The notes: generated by a model not told the origin, from the letters alone. Positions 17,514 to 26,663 are shown, counted from the first letter of the stretch. The stretch: 64,000 nt of DNA from Paenibacillus gallinarum (GCF_014836635.1 NZ_JACSQL010000005.1:62001-126000), one strand, 5' to 3'. Program-made: numbers and translations.

Positions 17514-17921
17514 CTAGGAACGTCCTGTTTTGTCGATTGCACGATAGGCACCTGCTCCTAGAGAACGTCCTTCCCCCTGACTTACCTCCCGGGCTGCACT
17601 GCTCAAATCCTTGGTCAAACGCGAACGACAGCTTTCGCACAGATGTCCTTCTCGAATGAAAGTACCGCAAACTTCACAAGGCAACATAAGATTAGGCGCA
17701 TCCACTACAGAGATTCGGCCTTCCTTAATAAAACGTGTAATCTGCTTAATCGAAACACCTGTCTCGTCGGACAGTTCTTGAACGTTGGCGCCCCTATGTT
17801 TACGTAAATATTCGACACAGTCAACATACTGCTGTTCGATCTCTCTGAGACAAGTTGGACAACAGCCCATTACGTTAAGCGCGTAAAGCTTGCCGCAGTG
17901 AGGACAGTTACCTACATTCAT
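17514..17921 (-). CDS. yvyF: Flagellar-operon zinc-ribbon protein YvyF
   Basis: YvyF-type proteins sit between comF genes and flgM in Bacillus relatives; their role is not known. The 135-aa product has two cysteine clusters, CPHCGKLYALNVMGCCPTC (about 6-24) and CEVCGTFIREGHLCESC (about 82-98), which look like zinc ribbons. Between them is a helix-turn-helix-like segment (VQELSDETGVSIKQITRFIKEGRI, about 47-70). A TGAAGGAGG site precedes the ATG. A two-box sigma-D promoter starts right after the comFC stop. Confidence 0.88.
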   Translation of the reverse strand: MNVGNCPHCGKLYALNVMGCCPTCLREIEQQYVDCVEYLRKHRGANVQELSDETGVSIKQITRFIKEGRISVVDAPNLMLPCEVCGTFIREGHLCESCRSRLTKDLSSAAREVSQGEGRSLGAGAYRAIDKTGRS

Positions 17922-18100
17922 CCTCTTCAGCCTCCTTCAGGTAGATCATTTCCGAATGCTTTTCCTCATTATACCTACGATATTTAGCCTTGTCATCTTT
18001 GGTAGTTATGAGAAACAGTGGAAAGTGGTGCTTGCATAACTGTGAAAAATAGAGGACTAATCCACTTATTTTCACACGATGAATTGACTAGTTTATTTCT

Positions 18101-18128
18101 ATATCGGAGAAACGCCGCTGAAATCTTA
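18101..18128 (-). promoter_or_regulatory. Sigma-D-like promoter of yvyF
   Basis: TAAG (18128-18125) and CCGATAT (18107-18101) are 17 bp apart, the same geometry as at hag. The -35 abuts the comFC stop codon, so late flagellar transcription would start exactly at the end of the competence operon. Confidence 0.6.
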
Positions 18129-18932
18129 CTAGGATCTGGCCCAAGTGAGCGTATAAATTTTAAAATGGATACCGCGCACTTCTCCCCAGCGCTTAATTGC
18201 CTGGCTGCAAGCTTCGAGTGTACTACCCGTTGTATAAACATCATCTACCAGAATTAGGTGAATTGGTCGATGCTCATCGGCTGGTGGTAAATTCATCAGT
18301 ACCTTCTTCATATAAATAGGAGCATCCTCGTGAACAGCAAAAATGTTTCGCATTGATTCTACCCGTTCTTTACGAGACTTATAGCTTTGTTTCTCAGTGT
18401 GCTGTGTACGCATCAGCATGGGAATAACCGGAATACGCACCTCATGACAAAGTACTTCAGCGAGCCTTTCGGCTTGATTAAACCCCCGCTCTATATGTCG
18501 CTCCCTGCTCACCGGAACAAACGTAACCACCTGTGCCTGCCATATCATATGAGGAGAAAGCGTCATCTCTCGCTGCAAAGCACGGTAAGCTGTACCCAAC
18601 ATGGTCCCGAGAAGCGGAGCCATCCGCTCTTTGCCCCGATATTTATATACCGCCAGCCACTCTCGCATGAGAGGATCATATCTTACCGCACTACGGTTCA
18701 TCTCAAAAGAACGGCGGAGGTTCTCAGCTCTTGCACAGTCTGGGCAGCCGATCGCTCTACCGCAGCGATTGCAGCGTATGCTTCGAATCCAAGGAATACT
18801 AGAAACGCAGCGTGGGCATAACCCCGAGAGCGTAGTAGACAGAGCGCCTCGATTACCACATGCAACGCAGATCTGTCCCGGCGGCGCAGCCAGCCCATGC
18901 AAAAAGGATCGTACCCAATCAAACCAAATCAC
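18129..18932 (-). CDS. comFC: ComFC phosphoribosyltransferase-like competence protein
   Basis: ComFC proteins assist uptake or processing of transforming DNA. The 267-aa product has an N-terminal four-plus cysteine zinc region (CVACGNRGALSTTLSGLCPRC and CNRCGRAIGCPDC, about 22-68), then a type-I phosphoribosyltransferase fold. The latter shows the FVPVSRERHIERGFNQAERLA segment and the PRPP loop LILVDDVYTTGSTLEAC (about 226-242). The start overlaps the comFA end by 14 nt. comFB, present between them in Bacillus subtilis, is missing. Confidence 0.94.
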   Translation of the reverse strand: MIWFDWVRSFLHGLAAPPGQICVACGNRGALSTTLSGLCPRCVSSIPWIRSIRCNRCGRAIGCPDCARAENLRRSFEMNRSAVRYDPLMREWLAVYKYRGKERMAPLLGTMLGTAYRALQREMTLSPHMIWQAQVVTFVPVSRERHIERGFNQAERLAEVLCHEVRIPVIPMLMRTQHTEKQSYKSRKERVESMRNIFAVHEDAPIYMKKVLMNLPPADEHRPIHLILVDDVYTTGSTLEACSQAIKRWGEVRGIHFKIYTLTWARS

Positions 18933-20838
18933 CTGCAGACTCCTTTCCCACCAAATACCCTTGGCGCCTTGCGATCGTATTCATTCGTTTGATTTGCTTT
19001 ACGGCTTCTTTCTGACTGAGACTGCGCTCGGGTGCTGCAAAAACGACGTTTCCGGCAGGATCATCTTTCGACCTTCCTGCTCGCCCTGCCATCTGCACAA
19101 GAGAAGCTGCATCGAACAGCCGGTTGTTCGCATCAAAAATATACACATCACTTTTGGGTACAGTGACCCCACGCTCGAGAATCGTGGTTGTGACGAGCAG
19201 ACGAATGGTCCGATCCCGAAAAGCCATGCCCTTCTCTGCACGCAGCGGGTCCTCAGATGAAGTTCCTTCGACTCTTAGATCAGGCATTGTACGCCTTAGC
19301 AGATGTAATAAGGCATCAATCTGAGCGATCCGAGTGACAAACATAAAAATCTGCGCACCTCGCTCTATGGAAAACGTGAGTCTTCTGAGTAATTCCGCAG
19401 GCAGCTTATGTTGCTTCAATAGCTGCTGGACAGAAGGAACTTTCAGCAGCAGTGGTACGGGCAGAGGATGCCGATGAAAACGAACTGGCACTCTCGCATG
19501 GGCAAGCTTGCCGATGGCTGCTTGCTTCTGCAGTTCCCTAGGCGGGGTAGCAGATAAATAGATAAAACTGCCGCCCGGCTTACAACATGCTTCCGCTGCA
19601 TAAGCGAGCATGGGATCGTTGTGGTATGGGAAGGCATCGAGCTCATCGATGATGACCAGGTCAAAAGCGTGGCGGAAGCGAAGCAGCTGGTGCGTTGTGG
19701 CGAGCGTAAGCTCTCCTCGCCGCCAGCGGTCGCTGCTTCCGCCATAGAGGGTGGCGCGCGTCACCTCAGGAAACGCGCGGGCCACCCGGGGAGCGAGCTC
19801 TAGCACCACATCGCGCCGCGGTGTGGCTACAAGCACGCTCCCTCCGCTGCTGAGGATGGCATCCAGCAGCGGAAAGGTCATCTCGGTCTTGCCGGCGCCG
19901 GTTACGGCCCATAGCAAGAACCGGCCTTTGGCCGCAGCGGAGCTGGCATGGCGCTGCTCCGCCAAGTACGCAAGCGCCGCGCCTGTGGCTGCGCTTTGCG
20001 CTGGGCTAAGTCCCCACCGGCTGTCTGCCACGGTGGGGAAACCCCCGGCCGCTCCATTTACGGCCGGGGGCGCTGCACCTCTCAGCAGCAGCGCGCAAGC
20101 CCGGCTGCGCCCGAGCGCGAGGCAAGCCTCGCAGTATGCGCATGCCGAACTACCACATGCCGCGCACGGACTTTGCTCGGCAGCAACACTACCACAGCGC
20201 CGGCAGTGCAGTTGCACGCCCCGACCAAGAAGCCAATGCCCCAAACCGCGACGCTTCTTATGAGGCACCTGTTCAGCTACAGCAGCTTCGTATGTAATCC
20301 GTCCCGCCAAATATCCAAGCTGAATTGCGGCTTTACATTCGGTTTGCATACTCGGAACGTTCTCTGCTAGCAGTGCTTCCGCTTCTAGGAGCAGCAGCTG
20401 CCTGCCCGCCAACTGCTCGGCGGCCTCTACTGCATCATCATAAAGTGAATGAATCACCTCCTCTGCTTGATTGGTTCCCCTAAGTGTCACGATTTTAATA
20501 TCTAAACAATCACGAAGTAACTTCATGCCATCTTTCCCCGGTTCCTGCGATACCTTCTCTTGTAAAATAGACTCCGTCCATCTTCTCCACCCCTGAATCG
20601 ATGTCTTCCCTCTAATCATTGCATTCTGCTTACGGAAATTCTCTCTCAGATGGCATGCCCAAGAAAAAGGCATTTGGGATGAAATCCAAATGATAGACCA
20701 AGGCTCCTTCGTCCTCTGCCTTCTAGCTTCCCACCATAACTGGTCGGCTTCTGGACAGACCGATATATATAAATTCAGCTCATCTGATTTTGTATGATCT
20801 CCTTCTTCTTCCCTTGCCAAATATACAGCTACTCTCAA
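18919..20838 (-). CDS. comFA: ComFA, DNA-uptake helicase/translocase
   Basis: ComFA is a DEAD-box ATPase that helps pull transforming single-stranded DNA into the cytoplasm. I start it at TTG 20838 (LRVAVYLAREEEGDHTK) because GGAGGG lies 6 nt upstream; the longer ATG at 20871 falls inside the preceding gene's terminator hairpin. The 639-aa product has a four-cysteine zinc motif (CRRCGSVAAEQSPCAACGSS, then CEAC), Walker A AVTGAGKTEMTF, DELD in LVIIDELDAFP, SATPP, and QMAGRAGRS near the C-terminus. A GC-rich, Ala-rich linker surrounds the zinc region (about 19700-20250). comFC follows with overlap. Confidence 0.94.
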   Translation of the reverse strand: MRVAVYLAREEEGDHTKSDELNLYISVCPEADQLWWEARRQRTKEPWSIIWISSQMPFSWACHLRENFRKQNAMIRGKTSIQGWRRWTESILQEKVSQEPGKDGMKLLRDCLDIKIVTLRGTNQAEEVIHSLYDDAVEAAEQLAGRQLLLLEAEALLAENVPSMQTECKAAIQLGYLAGRITYEAAVAEQVPHKKRRGLGHWLLGRGVQLHCRRCGSVAAEQSPCAACGSSACAYCEACLALGRSRACALLLRGAAPPAVNGAAGGFPTVADSRWGLSPAQSAATGAALAYLAEQRHASSAAAKGRFLLWAVTGAGKTEMTFPLLDAILSSGGSVLVATPRRDVVLELAPRVARAFPEVTRATLYGGSSDRWRRGELTLATTHQLLRFRHAFDLVIIDELDAFPYHNDPMLAYAAEACCKPGGSFIYLSATPPRELQKQAAIGKLAHARVPVRFHRHPLPVPLLLKVPSVQQLLKQHKLPAELLRRLTFSIERGAQIFMFVTRIAQIDALLHLLRRTMPDLRVEGTSSEDPLRAEKGMAFRDRTIRLLVTTTILERGVTVPKSDVYIFDANNRLFDAASLVQMAGRAGRSKDDPAGNVVFAAPERSLSQKEAVKQIKRMNTIARRQGYLVGKESAGDLV

Positions 20839-20864
20839 ACCCTTCCCTCCTAAATACGCAAAAA

Positions 20865-20900
20865 AGCACATACCTCGGTAAATCTACCGAAGTATGTGCT
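20865..20900 (-). terminator. Intrinsic terminator before comFA
   Basis: The minus strand reads AGCACATACTTCGGTA-GATT-TACCGAGGTATGTGCT followed by TTTTT. It is a 16-bp stem with one mismatch, ending the transcript of the 138-aa gene. Its tail touches the comFA leader. Confidence 0.92.
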
Positions 20901-21005
20901 TCATACTCAATAATAATATAGAAAAAAATACCATATAAGTTCTATATATACAATATTAATGACAATACCGCAACTTTTTCGAAGCTCATTCGTTTTATAA
21001 TATAT

Positions 21006-21422
21006 CTACAGTTTGCTTACGAATGGAATTCCTTGAAGCGTGCCTTCTTGACGAAGATCGATATATTTCATATCTTCCCATTCCTGCATACCGCTTACGT
21101 TAACATAAGACAAGGATTCGTCGCCAGCAATGATATCTAGTTCGATCCCAGCAATGTCGAACAGCCGATTTAGCAAAAGCATCGTTTCATCGCTTGAGTC
21201 ATAATCCACTACGGTAACTTGATGGGTTTTCCCTCGTAAAGATGCATCTAAAGACAGTGCTCGGATAATCCACTCCAGTATAAATCCATGGTTACTTGTA
21301 ATCAAAACATAACGCGTTTGCTCGGCTTGTTCCTGATTTGATTGCAGCCTTCGATAAACAAAACGTACGGTTGCAGCAGATAGACCATAAACAAGCGCAA
21401 TCCATAACAAATGTTCGATCAT
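21006..21422 (-). CDS. Unknown membrane-anchored protein
   Basis: I do not recognise this protein. I start it at ATG 21422 (MIEHLLWIALVYGLSAATVRFVYRR), which has GGGAGGTG upstream. The 138-aa product has one N-terminal membrane helix (about 3-20) and then a cytosolic domain with alternating strands and helices (RYVLITSNHGFILEWIIRALSL, KTHQVTVVDYDSSDETMLLLNRLF, GIELDIIAGDESL). The pattern resembles a small Rossmann-like or glycosyltransferase-like nucleotide fold without clear catalytic motifs. It lies between degU and comFA, where Bacillus subtilis has yvyE. It ends in a strong terminator. Confidence 0.75.
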   Translation of the reverse strand: MIEHLLWIALVYGLSAATVRFVYRRLQSNQEQAEQTRYVLITSNHGFILEWIIRALSLDASLRGKTHQVTVVDYDSSDETMLLLNRLFDIAGIELDIIAGDESLSYVNVSGMQEWEDMKYIDLRQEGTLQGIPFVSKL

Positions 21423-21710
21423 GGCGACTGCACCTCCCTTTACGACAATATATGCCGTAAATATGGACGTTGACACAACAATGAACGTTTATAAAAGTTT
21501 TATTTTTTAACTGCTGATCTGCATCAAAAAAACTCCGAATACCACAAAGCCTAGTCATATTTTATACTTCACTACAAGAAACCGACTTGGCCATATGTAT
21601 GCCTATGGGGCGGCAAAAGGCTGCTTACGATAGCTTGTACGTTCTAACTTCAACATTTCCCCCGAAAAGTTACACCCACATTGCCTTCTCATGCTAAAGT
21701 TTATCCTACG

Positions 21711-22433
21711 TTATAGAGTGACCCAACCATATTTAATGGAATTGATTACAGCTTGTGTCCGGTCATCAACTTCCATCTTTTGTAAAATACTACTCACATG
21801 GTTCTTCACTGTTTTCTCACTGATGAACAAGAATTCACCAATCATTTTGTTGCTCTTACCTTCTGCCATTAAACGAAGTACTTCTGCTTCACGGCGAGTC
21901 AGTGGATTATTATCTCCAGCAACAAACTTCACGCCTGCTTCTTTTACGCCGCCTTCACTCATGGTACCTGTTTCATTCAGATAAGTCATACGACGAAGTT
22001 GCATAATCAGTTTCCCTGTAACTTTTGGATGAATAAATGCGTACCCTTCGTGCACGGAACGGATTGCATTGATCAGAGACTCTGCCTCCATATCCTTCAG
22101 CAAATATCCATTTGCTCCTTTACGAAGCGTTTCAAACACATAACTTTCATCATCATGAATAGACAGAATAATAACTTTCACATCTGGGAACATCTCTCTC
22201 AGTTTTTCTGTCGCTTCCACACCGTTTTCAATCGGCATGTTGATGTCCATAAGAACGATATCCGGCTTGATCTGATTACAGAATTCAAGTACCTGGATTC
22301 CATCGCCGCATTCGCCGATGACCTCAATATCGTCCTCCATGTTCAGTATGCGTTTCAATCCTTCACGAAACAGCTGATGGTCGTCAGCTAGTAATACTTT
22401 AATATCTGCCTTATTCATGTTCTGGTTTTCCAT
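21711..22433 (-). CDS. degU: Response regulator DegU
   Basis: DegU controls exoenzymes, competence, motility and biofilm genes. The 240-aa protein has a receiver domain (VLLADDHQLFREGL, acceptor Asp63 in IVLMDINMP, LSIHDD, and the KGANGYLLKD end) and a LuxR/NarL helix-turn-helix (LTRREAEVLRLMAEGKSNKMIGEFLFISEKTVKNHVSSILQKM, about 175-220). A linker with TGTMSEGGVKEAGVKF is somewhat longer than usual. It follows degS by 4 bp with GGAG upstream. The 230 bp after it show no riboswitch I can name. Confidence 0.96.
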   Translation of the reverse strand: MENQNMNKADIKVLLADDHQLFREGLKRILNMEDDIEVIGECGDGIQVLEFCNQIKPDIVLMDINMPIENGVEATEKLREMFPDVKVIILSIHDDESYVFETLRKGANGYLLKDMEAESLINAIRSVHEGYAFIHPKVTGKLIMQLRRMTYLNETGTMSEGGVKEAGVKFVAGDNNPLTRREAEVLRLMAEGKSNKMIGEFLFISEKTVKNHVSSILQKMEVDDRTQAVINSIKYGWVTL

Positions 22434-22437
22434 CCTG

Positions 22438-23598
22438 TTACTCCTTTCCCTTCTCCACGTTTGTCGGGATATGAATCACGATCTTAGTGCCTTGATTTTC
22501 TCCTGATTCAATCTCCATTCGGCCTTCGAGCAGTTCTACCCTTTCCCGCATACCTATGAGTCCAAAATGAGAATGATCCTTACTTCTCTCCTCTAATTTC
22601 TCTGGTTTAAATCCAAGGCCGTTATCCTGCACGACGATCTTGACCAGCTGAGCCTGAAAAGTAATCTCGACTACCACATAAGTTGGATAAGCATGCTTGG
22701 CTGCATTCGACAAACCTTCTTGCACTAATCGATAAATCGCTGCCTCCATAGCGGAAGACAAACGGTGTTCTTTCCCTCTAGTTTCAAACAGTGAACGAAT
22801 TTTGGTTTTTTCCTCAAAATCCTGCACGTATTTACGAAGTGTGGGAATTAAGCCCAGGTCATCCAGGGCCATTGGACGCAAATTGAAAATAACTTTTCGC
22901 ATTTCTCCAAGGCTAGAACGAACTTGTTTTTTCAAATCTACTATTTCGGCCTGTACCATCTTAAAATCCTGCTTAGCCAGCATTCTTTCTACAATTTCCG
23001 TCCTAAGCACTAGGTTAGCAAGCATTTGTGCGGGTCCATCGTGAATTTCACGAGCGATTCTTTTCCGCTCTTCCTCCTGGGCCAAGATGATCTTGAGACC
23101 AATCATCTGCCTGTTTTTAGCAGACTCAATAATCCGTGTTACCTGACCCAATTCACCAGACAGATATTCCATGACAACATTCATCTGAGAACCAATTGTC
23201 TCGGCTCTTTCTACAGATGCCTCGATACTGCGCGCACGTTTTTGCAAATCATCACGGCGAGCTTTGAGGTACATTTCTTTTTCTCTGTAAATCATCAAAT
23301 CCAGCTGCAACTGCGTAGCCTTTTCATAGGCTTGCTTGATATCATGTTCAGAGAATCGGACAAAATCTCGGCTGACTTCGGTCAGCCGGATTCGAGACCT
23401 GCGGAAATTGAGTTCCAGTTGATCTACCTTTTCAATCGTTTCGGCCGTCTCTTTCAGTATGGATTGAACCTCCTGATTAAGTGCTTTAAGCTCGGTACGA
23501 GACGAATCCATGATTTCAAAAATTTGATATTTACTACTTTCCATGACCTGCATGGCGTTTTTTATAACGCGATCGAGAGCATCTGCTTGAAAGTCCAC
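22438..23598 (-). CDS. degS: Sensor histidine kinase DegS
   Basis: DegS is a cytoplasmic HPK7-type kinase that phosphorylates DegU. The 386-aa product has no membrane helix. The N-terminal half is a long coiled coil (DegS sensor domain, about 10-170), followed by the phospho-acceptor box EEERKRIAREIHDGPAQML with His186, and the ATPase domain with QEGLSNAAKHAYPT (N box) and VVQDNGLGFKPEKL / HFGLIGMRERVELLEG (G boxes). The start is GTG at 23598 with GGAG 10 nt upstream. It overlaps nothing and pairs with degU. Confidence 0.96.
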   Translation of the reverse strand: MDFQADALDRVIKNAMQVMESSKYQIFEIMDSSRTELKALNQEVQSILKETAETIEKVDQLELNFRRSRIRLTEVSRDFVRFSEHDIKQAYEKATQLQLDLMIYREKEMYLKARRDDLQKRARSIEASVERAETIGSQMNVVMEYLSGELGQVTRIIESAKNRQMIGLKIILAQEEERKRIAREIHDGPAQMLANLVLRTEIVERMLAKQDFKMVQAEIVDLKKQVRSSLGEMRKVIFNLRPMALDDLGLIPTLRKYVQDFEEKTKIRSLFETRGKEHRLSSAMEAAIYRLVQEGLSNAAKHAYPTYVVVEITFQAQLVKIVVQDNGLGFKPEKLEERSKDHSHFGLIGMRERVELLEGRMEIESGENQGTKIVIHIPTNVEKGKE

Positions 23599-23645
23599 GT
23601 ATTTTCGACTCCATTCCTAACGTTTCCAGGATATATCATACCATA

Positions 23646-26357
23646 TCACGAGTCGATGGTGACGGTCTTCGTTTTCTGTTCCCATTTTACAGTCAGTCCA
23701 AGCTGTTCAGAAACAAGTCTTAGAGGGACTAAAGTCCTACCACCTGATATATAAGGTGCCACACTCGCGTTCTGACGTTGCCCATTGATTACAAATTCTT
23801 TCTGGCCAACCGTCAGATCTATTAATTTACCACCGCGCAGAATGGTCACTCGCTGGTTTTTACTATCCCAGGTTGCCTGTCCCCCAAACACATCAAGCAC
23901 ATGCTTAATAGGAATGTAGGTAGCATTATTTTTCAGTACGGGCGCTGCATCAATGGTTCTCTTTTGACCGTTAAATAACATCGATTTTTGTCCTAAAACA
24001 AGCTTGGCGACTCCCTCAGGCAGACCAGCCTCACTTGATAGAGATGGCATTGTAAATGCTATATTATCAAATGCAACGGTTCCTGTCATGGCTCGCTCGT
24101 CCTGTCCTTCATCCAAATTCACTACATAAACCCGTTTTAATTTGGCCGGATATGAGATATCCGAACTACTTAAGTCCACATTCAGCTTTTTCCATCCCGA
24201 CCAATCTATATTTCTTGCCAAATCTACATACACCGTTTTCCCCTTCGCATCGGTAAGTTCTGCCCGTAGCCAGTTCAGGCTGTGATCTCCAAGAACATCT
24301 ACCGATAAAGCAGTGGCTGCAGATTCAATCGTTTTGCCGGATGTCCCATTCAGCTGAGCGTAAGCATACATTTTACCACTTCCGCCGGTCATATCATAGC
24401 TGAGCTGAAGCACTTTGGATCCTGCCTTTTCCCCGGTTCCATTCACTACTCCCGCTGTTCCCGTTACCCCTGTAGCATTCGTAGTAAACTGGACTCCGTA
24501 ACTTACATTCTCGAAGTCTTCCCATATACTTTCTCCTGCAGCGGACAGGACTACTACCGTACTAAATCCATCATAACGACCAATCGCGTAACCGACAGTT
24601 GCCCCTGTATTAATAGAAGAAACCGTTAATTTATCTCCCTTCACGCTGCCTTTAAAACCAATAAACTCCCATTTCAGTGCATCCGCGCTGAGAGAAACGG
24701 TTTGTCCATCTTTGGTTGTTGCAGTTACCGGAATATCGATGCTGGTTCCTGCTTGTAATGAGCCCGTACCCGAACCGGCTTTAAGTGCAGTCAGATTGCT
24801 TCCACCTACTACAGTCACATTAATCTTGCTATTAGCTGATCCACTTACCGCAGTAAGTGTAGCTGTGCCGCCGCCCACTGCTTTGATCTTTCCGCCACTT
24901 GTACTGATTACCTTGCCATTACTTGATTTCCAGGTAACAGAGGTTGTGCCCACATCGTAAGGGTTGTAGTACGTGTCATAACCTTTCAGGCTATACTCTG
25001 CCTCCTGTCCTACAAGAAGAGAAGAAGAACCGCTGATGGCAAGCCCCTTCAATTTTCCTGCGGGAGCGAGAGAATACACACCAAGGCCATTTACAACCGC
25101 ACGCTGTTCAGTCCCATATTCTGTTGGAAAAGCAAGACCTGTAGCCGTCACTCCGAGCGGTCTCGTAATCATGGTAGTGGAACCCCCACCATCCAGGTTC
25201 ATTCCTTTCCAGATCCCGATACTCGTCATAAAGGATTGCATTTCTTTTAAGGACATCCCGCTGCTTGCACTATTATCTTGTATAGCGATCAGATAAGCAT
25301 ACCGATTATCCTTCGAATAACCTACAGCCGTCCGTGCGCGGTAACCTCCAATGCTTGATGTATCACGGGAGAAAGAAGTTGCTTTCCCGCTGTTAACTAG
25401 AATCGTATGTCCGCCGATCATCATTTGCAGCGTATCTGGGTTTACCTTTTGACCCGTCGTCTTCGCTACTAACTTATAATCCGTATTTACTGCCTGTCCG
25501 ACTGTGAGGTTTGCAACCAACCAATCCGCTGCTTTACCATGAGCACGCAAGATGTAACCGTCTGCCGGAATCGTTGTACTTAGTGCACTTTTGTCTGATA
25601 TTTCTTTGACCACGCCATTCTGTACTAGCACTTCGGTCGGTGTTGTAGAAGGGTCGTTAGGGCGTTTAGGAGAAGTCCATGCCGAGGTATATATGTATAT
25701 CGAATTGGCGTGGCTGTATTTAACACTTCCTGATTCGAGATAATAATCTTCCTTATTCATACCCCGTATAGGATGAGTAGCTCCACTGGATGCCTGGACA
25801 GAACCTTCAAAGCTGTATTCATCAATCATTGGCTTACCCTCATTGCTTACCGTCATCGCATACATCCCGGTTAGCTCAGACGGGGTAGACATCAGTGTGC
25901 CACTTGCAATCTGACCGCCGATCGGTGCAAGTTCACCGCTCACGTTAAAATAATCGCCGTTCACACCTGCAACGGCTCCTGTTTCTTTTACCATGCCACC
26001 TGTGCTTTGTTTACTATTAAATGTGCCACCCTTGCCTGTCATCACATCAAGCTTTACATATGGATTATTCAGATCTACCTCAATGACATTCGCAAGAATA
26101 TTTGTTTTGACATTTGAGCGTGTTGTTGTGAATTGATAATTTATCATTTTGGCACCGGACGTAATCATCTCTTCGGATAGCTTTGTTGTACTCGCCGCTG
26201 CTTGCGCTATATTCGTTATAGGAAGGCTCATATTCCAGGCTCCACTCGATCCAAGAACCGGAGTGACCCACAGAACGCCTGCGATCGTAATAATAAACCA
26301 TTTTTTCTTCCTGCTATCCTTCTGTTGTTTCCCCGTTTGCATTCGTTTTGCTCCCAT
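23646..26357 (-). CDS. Exported phosphodiester glycosidase-like protein with stalk (copper amine oxidase N-like) domain
   Basis: The 903-aa protein has an N-terminal signal/anchor (KKKWFIITIAGVLWVTPVLGSSGAW). A NAGPA/phosphodiester glycosidase domain follows (about 80-430, with GAVAGVNGDYFNVSGELAPIGG, GYRARTAVGYSKDNRYAYLIAIQD and MNLDGGGSTTMITR). Next come a Big2-like Ig domain (about 435-520), a sugar-binding-like beta domain (GESIWEDFENVSYGV, about 610-770) and two C-terminal stalk repeats (VLGQKSMLFNGQKRTIDAAPVLKNNATYIPIKHVLDVFGG and its partner). The last are common in Paenibacillus surface proteins. The start could instead be codon 6 (ATG 26342), which has GGGAG 8 nt before it. It directly precedes degS. 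Confidence 0.82.
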   Translation of the reverse strand: MGAKRMQTGKQQKDSRKKKWFIITIAGVLWVTPVLGSSGAWNMSLPITNIAQAAASTTKLSEEMITSGAKMINYQFTTTRSNVKTNILANVIEVDLNNPYVKLDVMTGKGGTFNSKQSTGGMVKETGAVAGVNGDYFNVSGELAPIGGQIASGTLMSTPSELTGMYAMTVSNEGKPMIDEYSFEGSVQASSGATHPIRGMNKEDYYLESGSVKYSHANSIYIYTSAWTSPKRPNDPSTTPTEVLVQNGVVKEISDKSALSTTIPADGYILRAHGKAADWLVANLTVGQAVNTDYKLVAKTTGQKVNPDTLQMMIGGHTILVNSGKATSFSRDTSSIGGYRARTAVGYSKDNRYAYLIAIQDNSASSGMSLKEMQSFMTSIGIWKGMNLDGGGSTTMITRPLGVTATGLAFPTEYGTEQRAVVNGLGVYSLAPAGKLKGLAISGSSSLLVGQEAEYSLKGYDTYYNPYDVGTTSVTWKSSNGKVISTSGGKIKAVGGGTATLTAVSGSANSKINVTVVGGSNLTALKAGSGTGSLQAGTSIDIPVTATTKDGQTVSLSADALKWEFIGFKGSVKGDKLTVSSINTGATVGYAIGRYDGFSTVVVLSAAGESIWEDFENVSYGVQFTTNATGVTGTAGVVNGTGEKAGSKVLQLSYDMTGGSGKMYAYAQLNGTSGKTIESAATALSVDVLGDHSLNWLRAELTDAKGKTVYVDLARNIDWSGWKKLNVDLSSSDISYPAKLKRVYVVNLDEGQDERAMTGTVAFDNIAFTMPSLSSEAGLPEGVAKLVLGQKSMLFNGQKRTIDAAPVLKNNATYIPIKHVLDVFGGQATWDSKNQRVTILRGGKLIDLTVGQKEFVINGQRQNASVAPYISGGRTLVPLRLVSEQLGLTVKWEQKTKTVTIDS

Positions 26358-26663
26358 AGAAAAGCGACTCTCCCATCTTGTTTTGCAGTATCTAATAGAT
26401 TCAGCCCCGAAACTCTTAAGGAGAGTACGGAGCTGAAGACATTTTTATCCTCTACTTAATAGACTGTAAAAAATGGAAAAAGTTACGCTCTTTTTGAAGA
26501 TTCCTTATTTCGAGTTACCCATTGTCAGCATCCTGCTTCTCCAGAAGAAGGATATTCAGCGCCTTTCTGGGGAAAATAAAGCGGAACATCAAAAAAACCT
26601 TCGATGATAACAATCATCGAAGGTTTAATGTGTAGAAACTTCATAAAATGAAGTTCTAATATA
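26358..26663. other. Intergenic region metK to stalk-domain gene
   Basis: This 306-bp stretch holds the metK terminator and the leader of the 903-aa gene. No extra gene or riboswitch is visible to me. Confidence 0.55.
26595..26626 (-). terminator. Intrinsic terminator of metK
   Basis: The minus strand reads AAACCTTCGATGAT-TGTT-ATCATCGAAGGTTT followed by T residues. It is a perfect 14-bp stem about 40 bp after the metK stop. Confidence 0.93.

Noticed and set aside
17993-18244. Minus-strand ORF of 83 codons overlapping the end of comFC
   Set aside because: It is in another frame of the comFC 3-prime end and has no ribosome site; the region holds the sigma-D promoter of yvyF.
18601-19260. Plus-strand ORF of 219 codons
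   Set aside because: It is antisense to comFC and comFA with no ribosome site and a shadow-like composition.
21477-21710. Cyclic-di-GMP or other riboswitch between degU and the 138-aa gene
   Set aside because: I looked for conserved riboswitch cores on the minus strand and found none that match.
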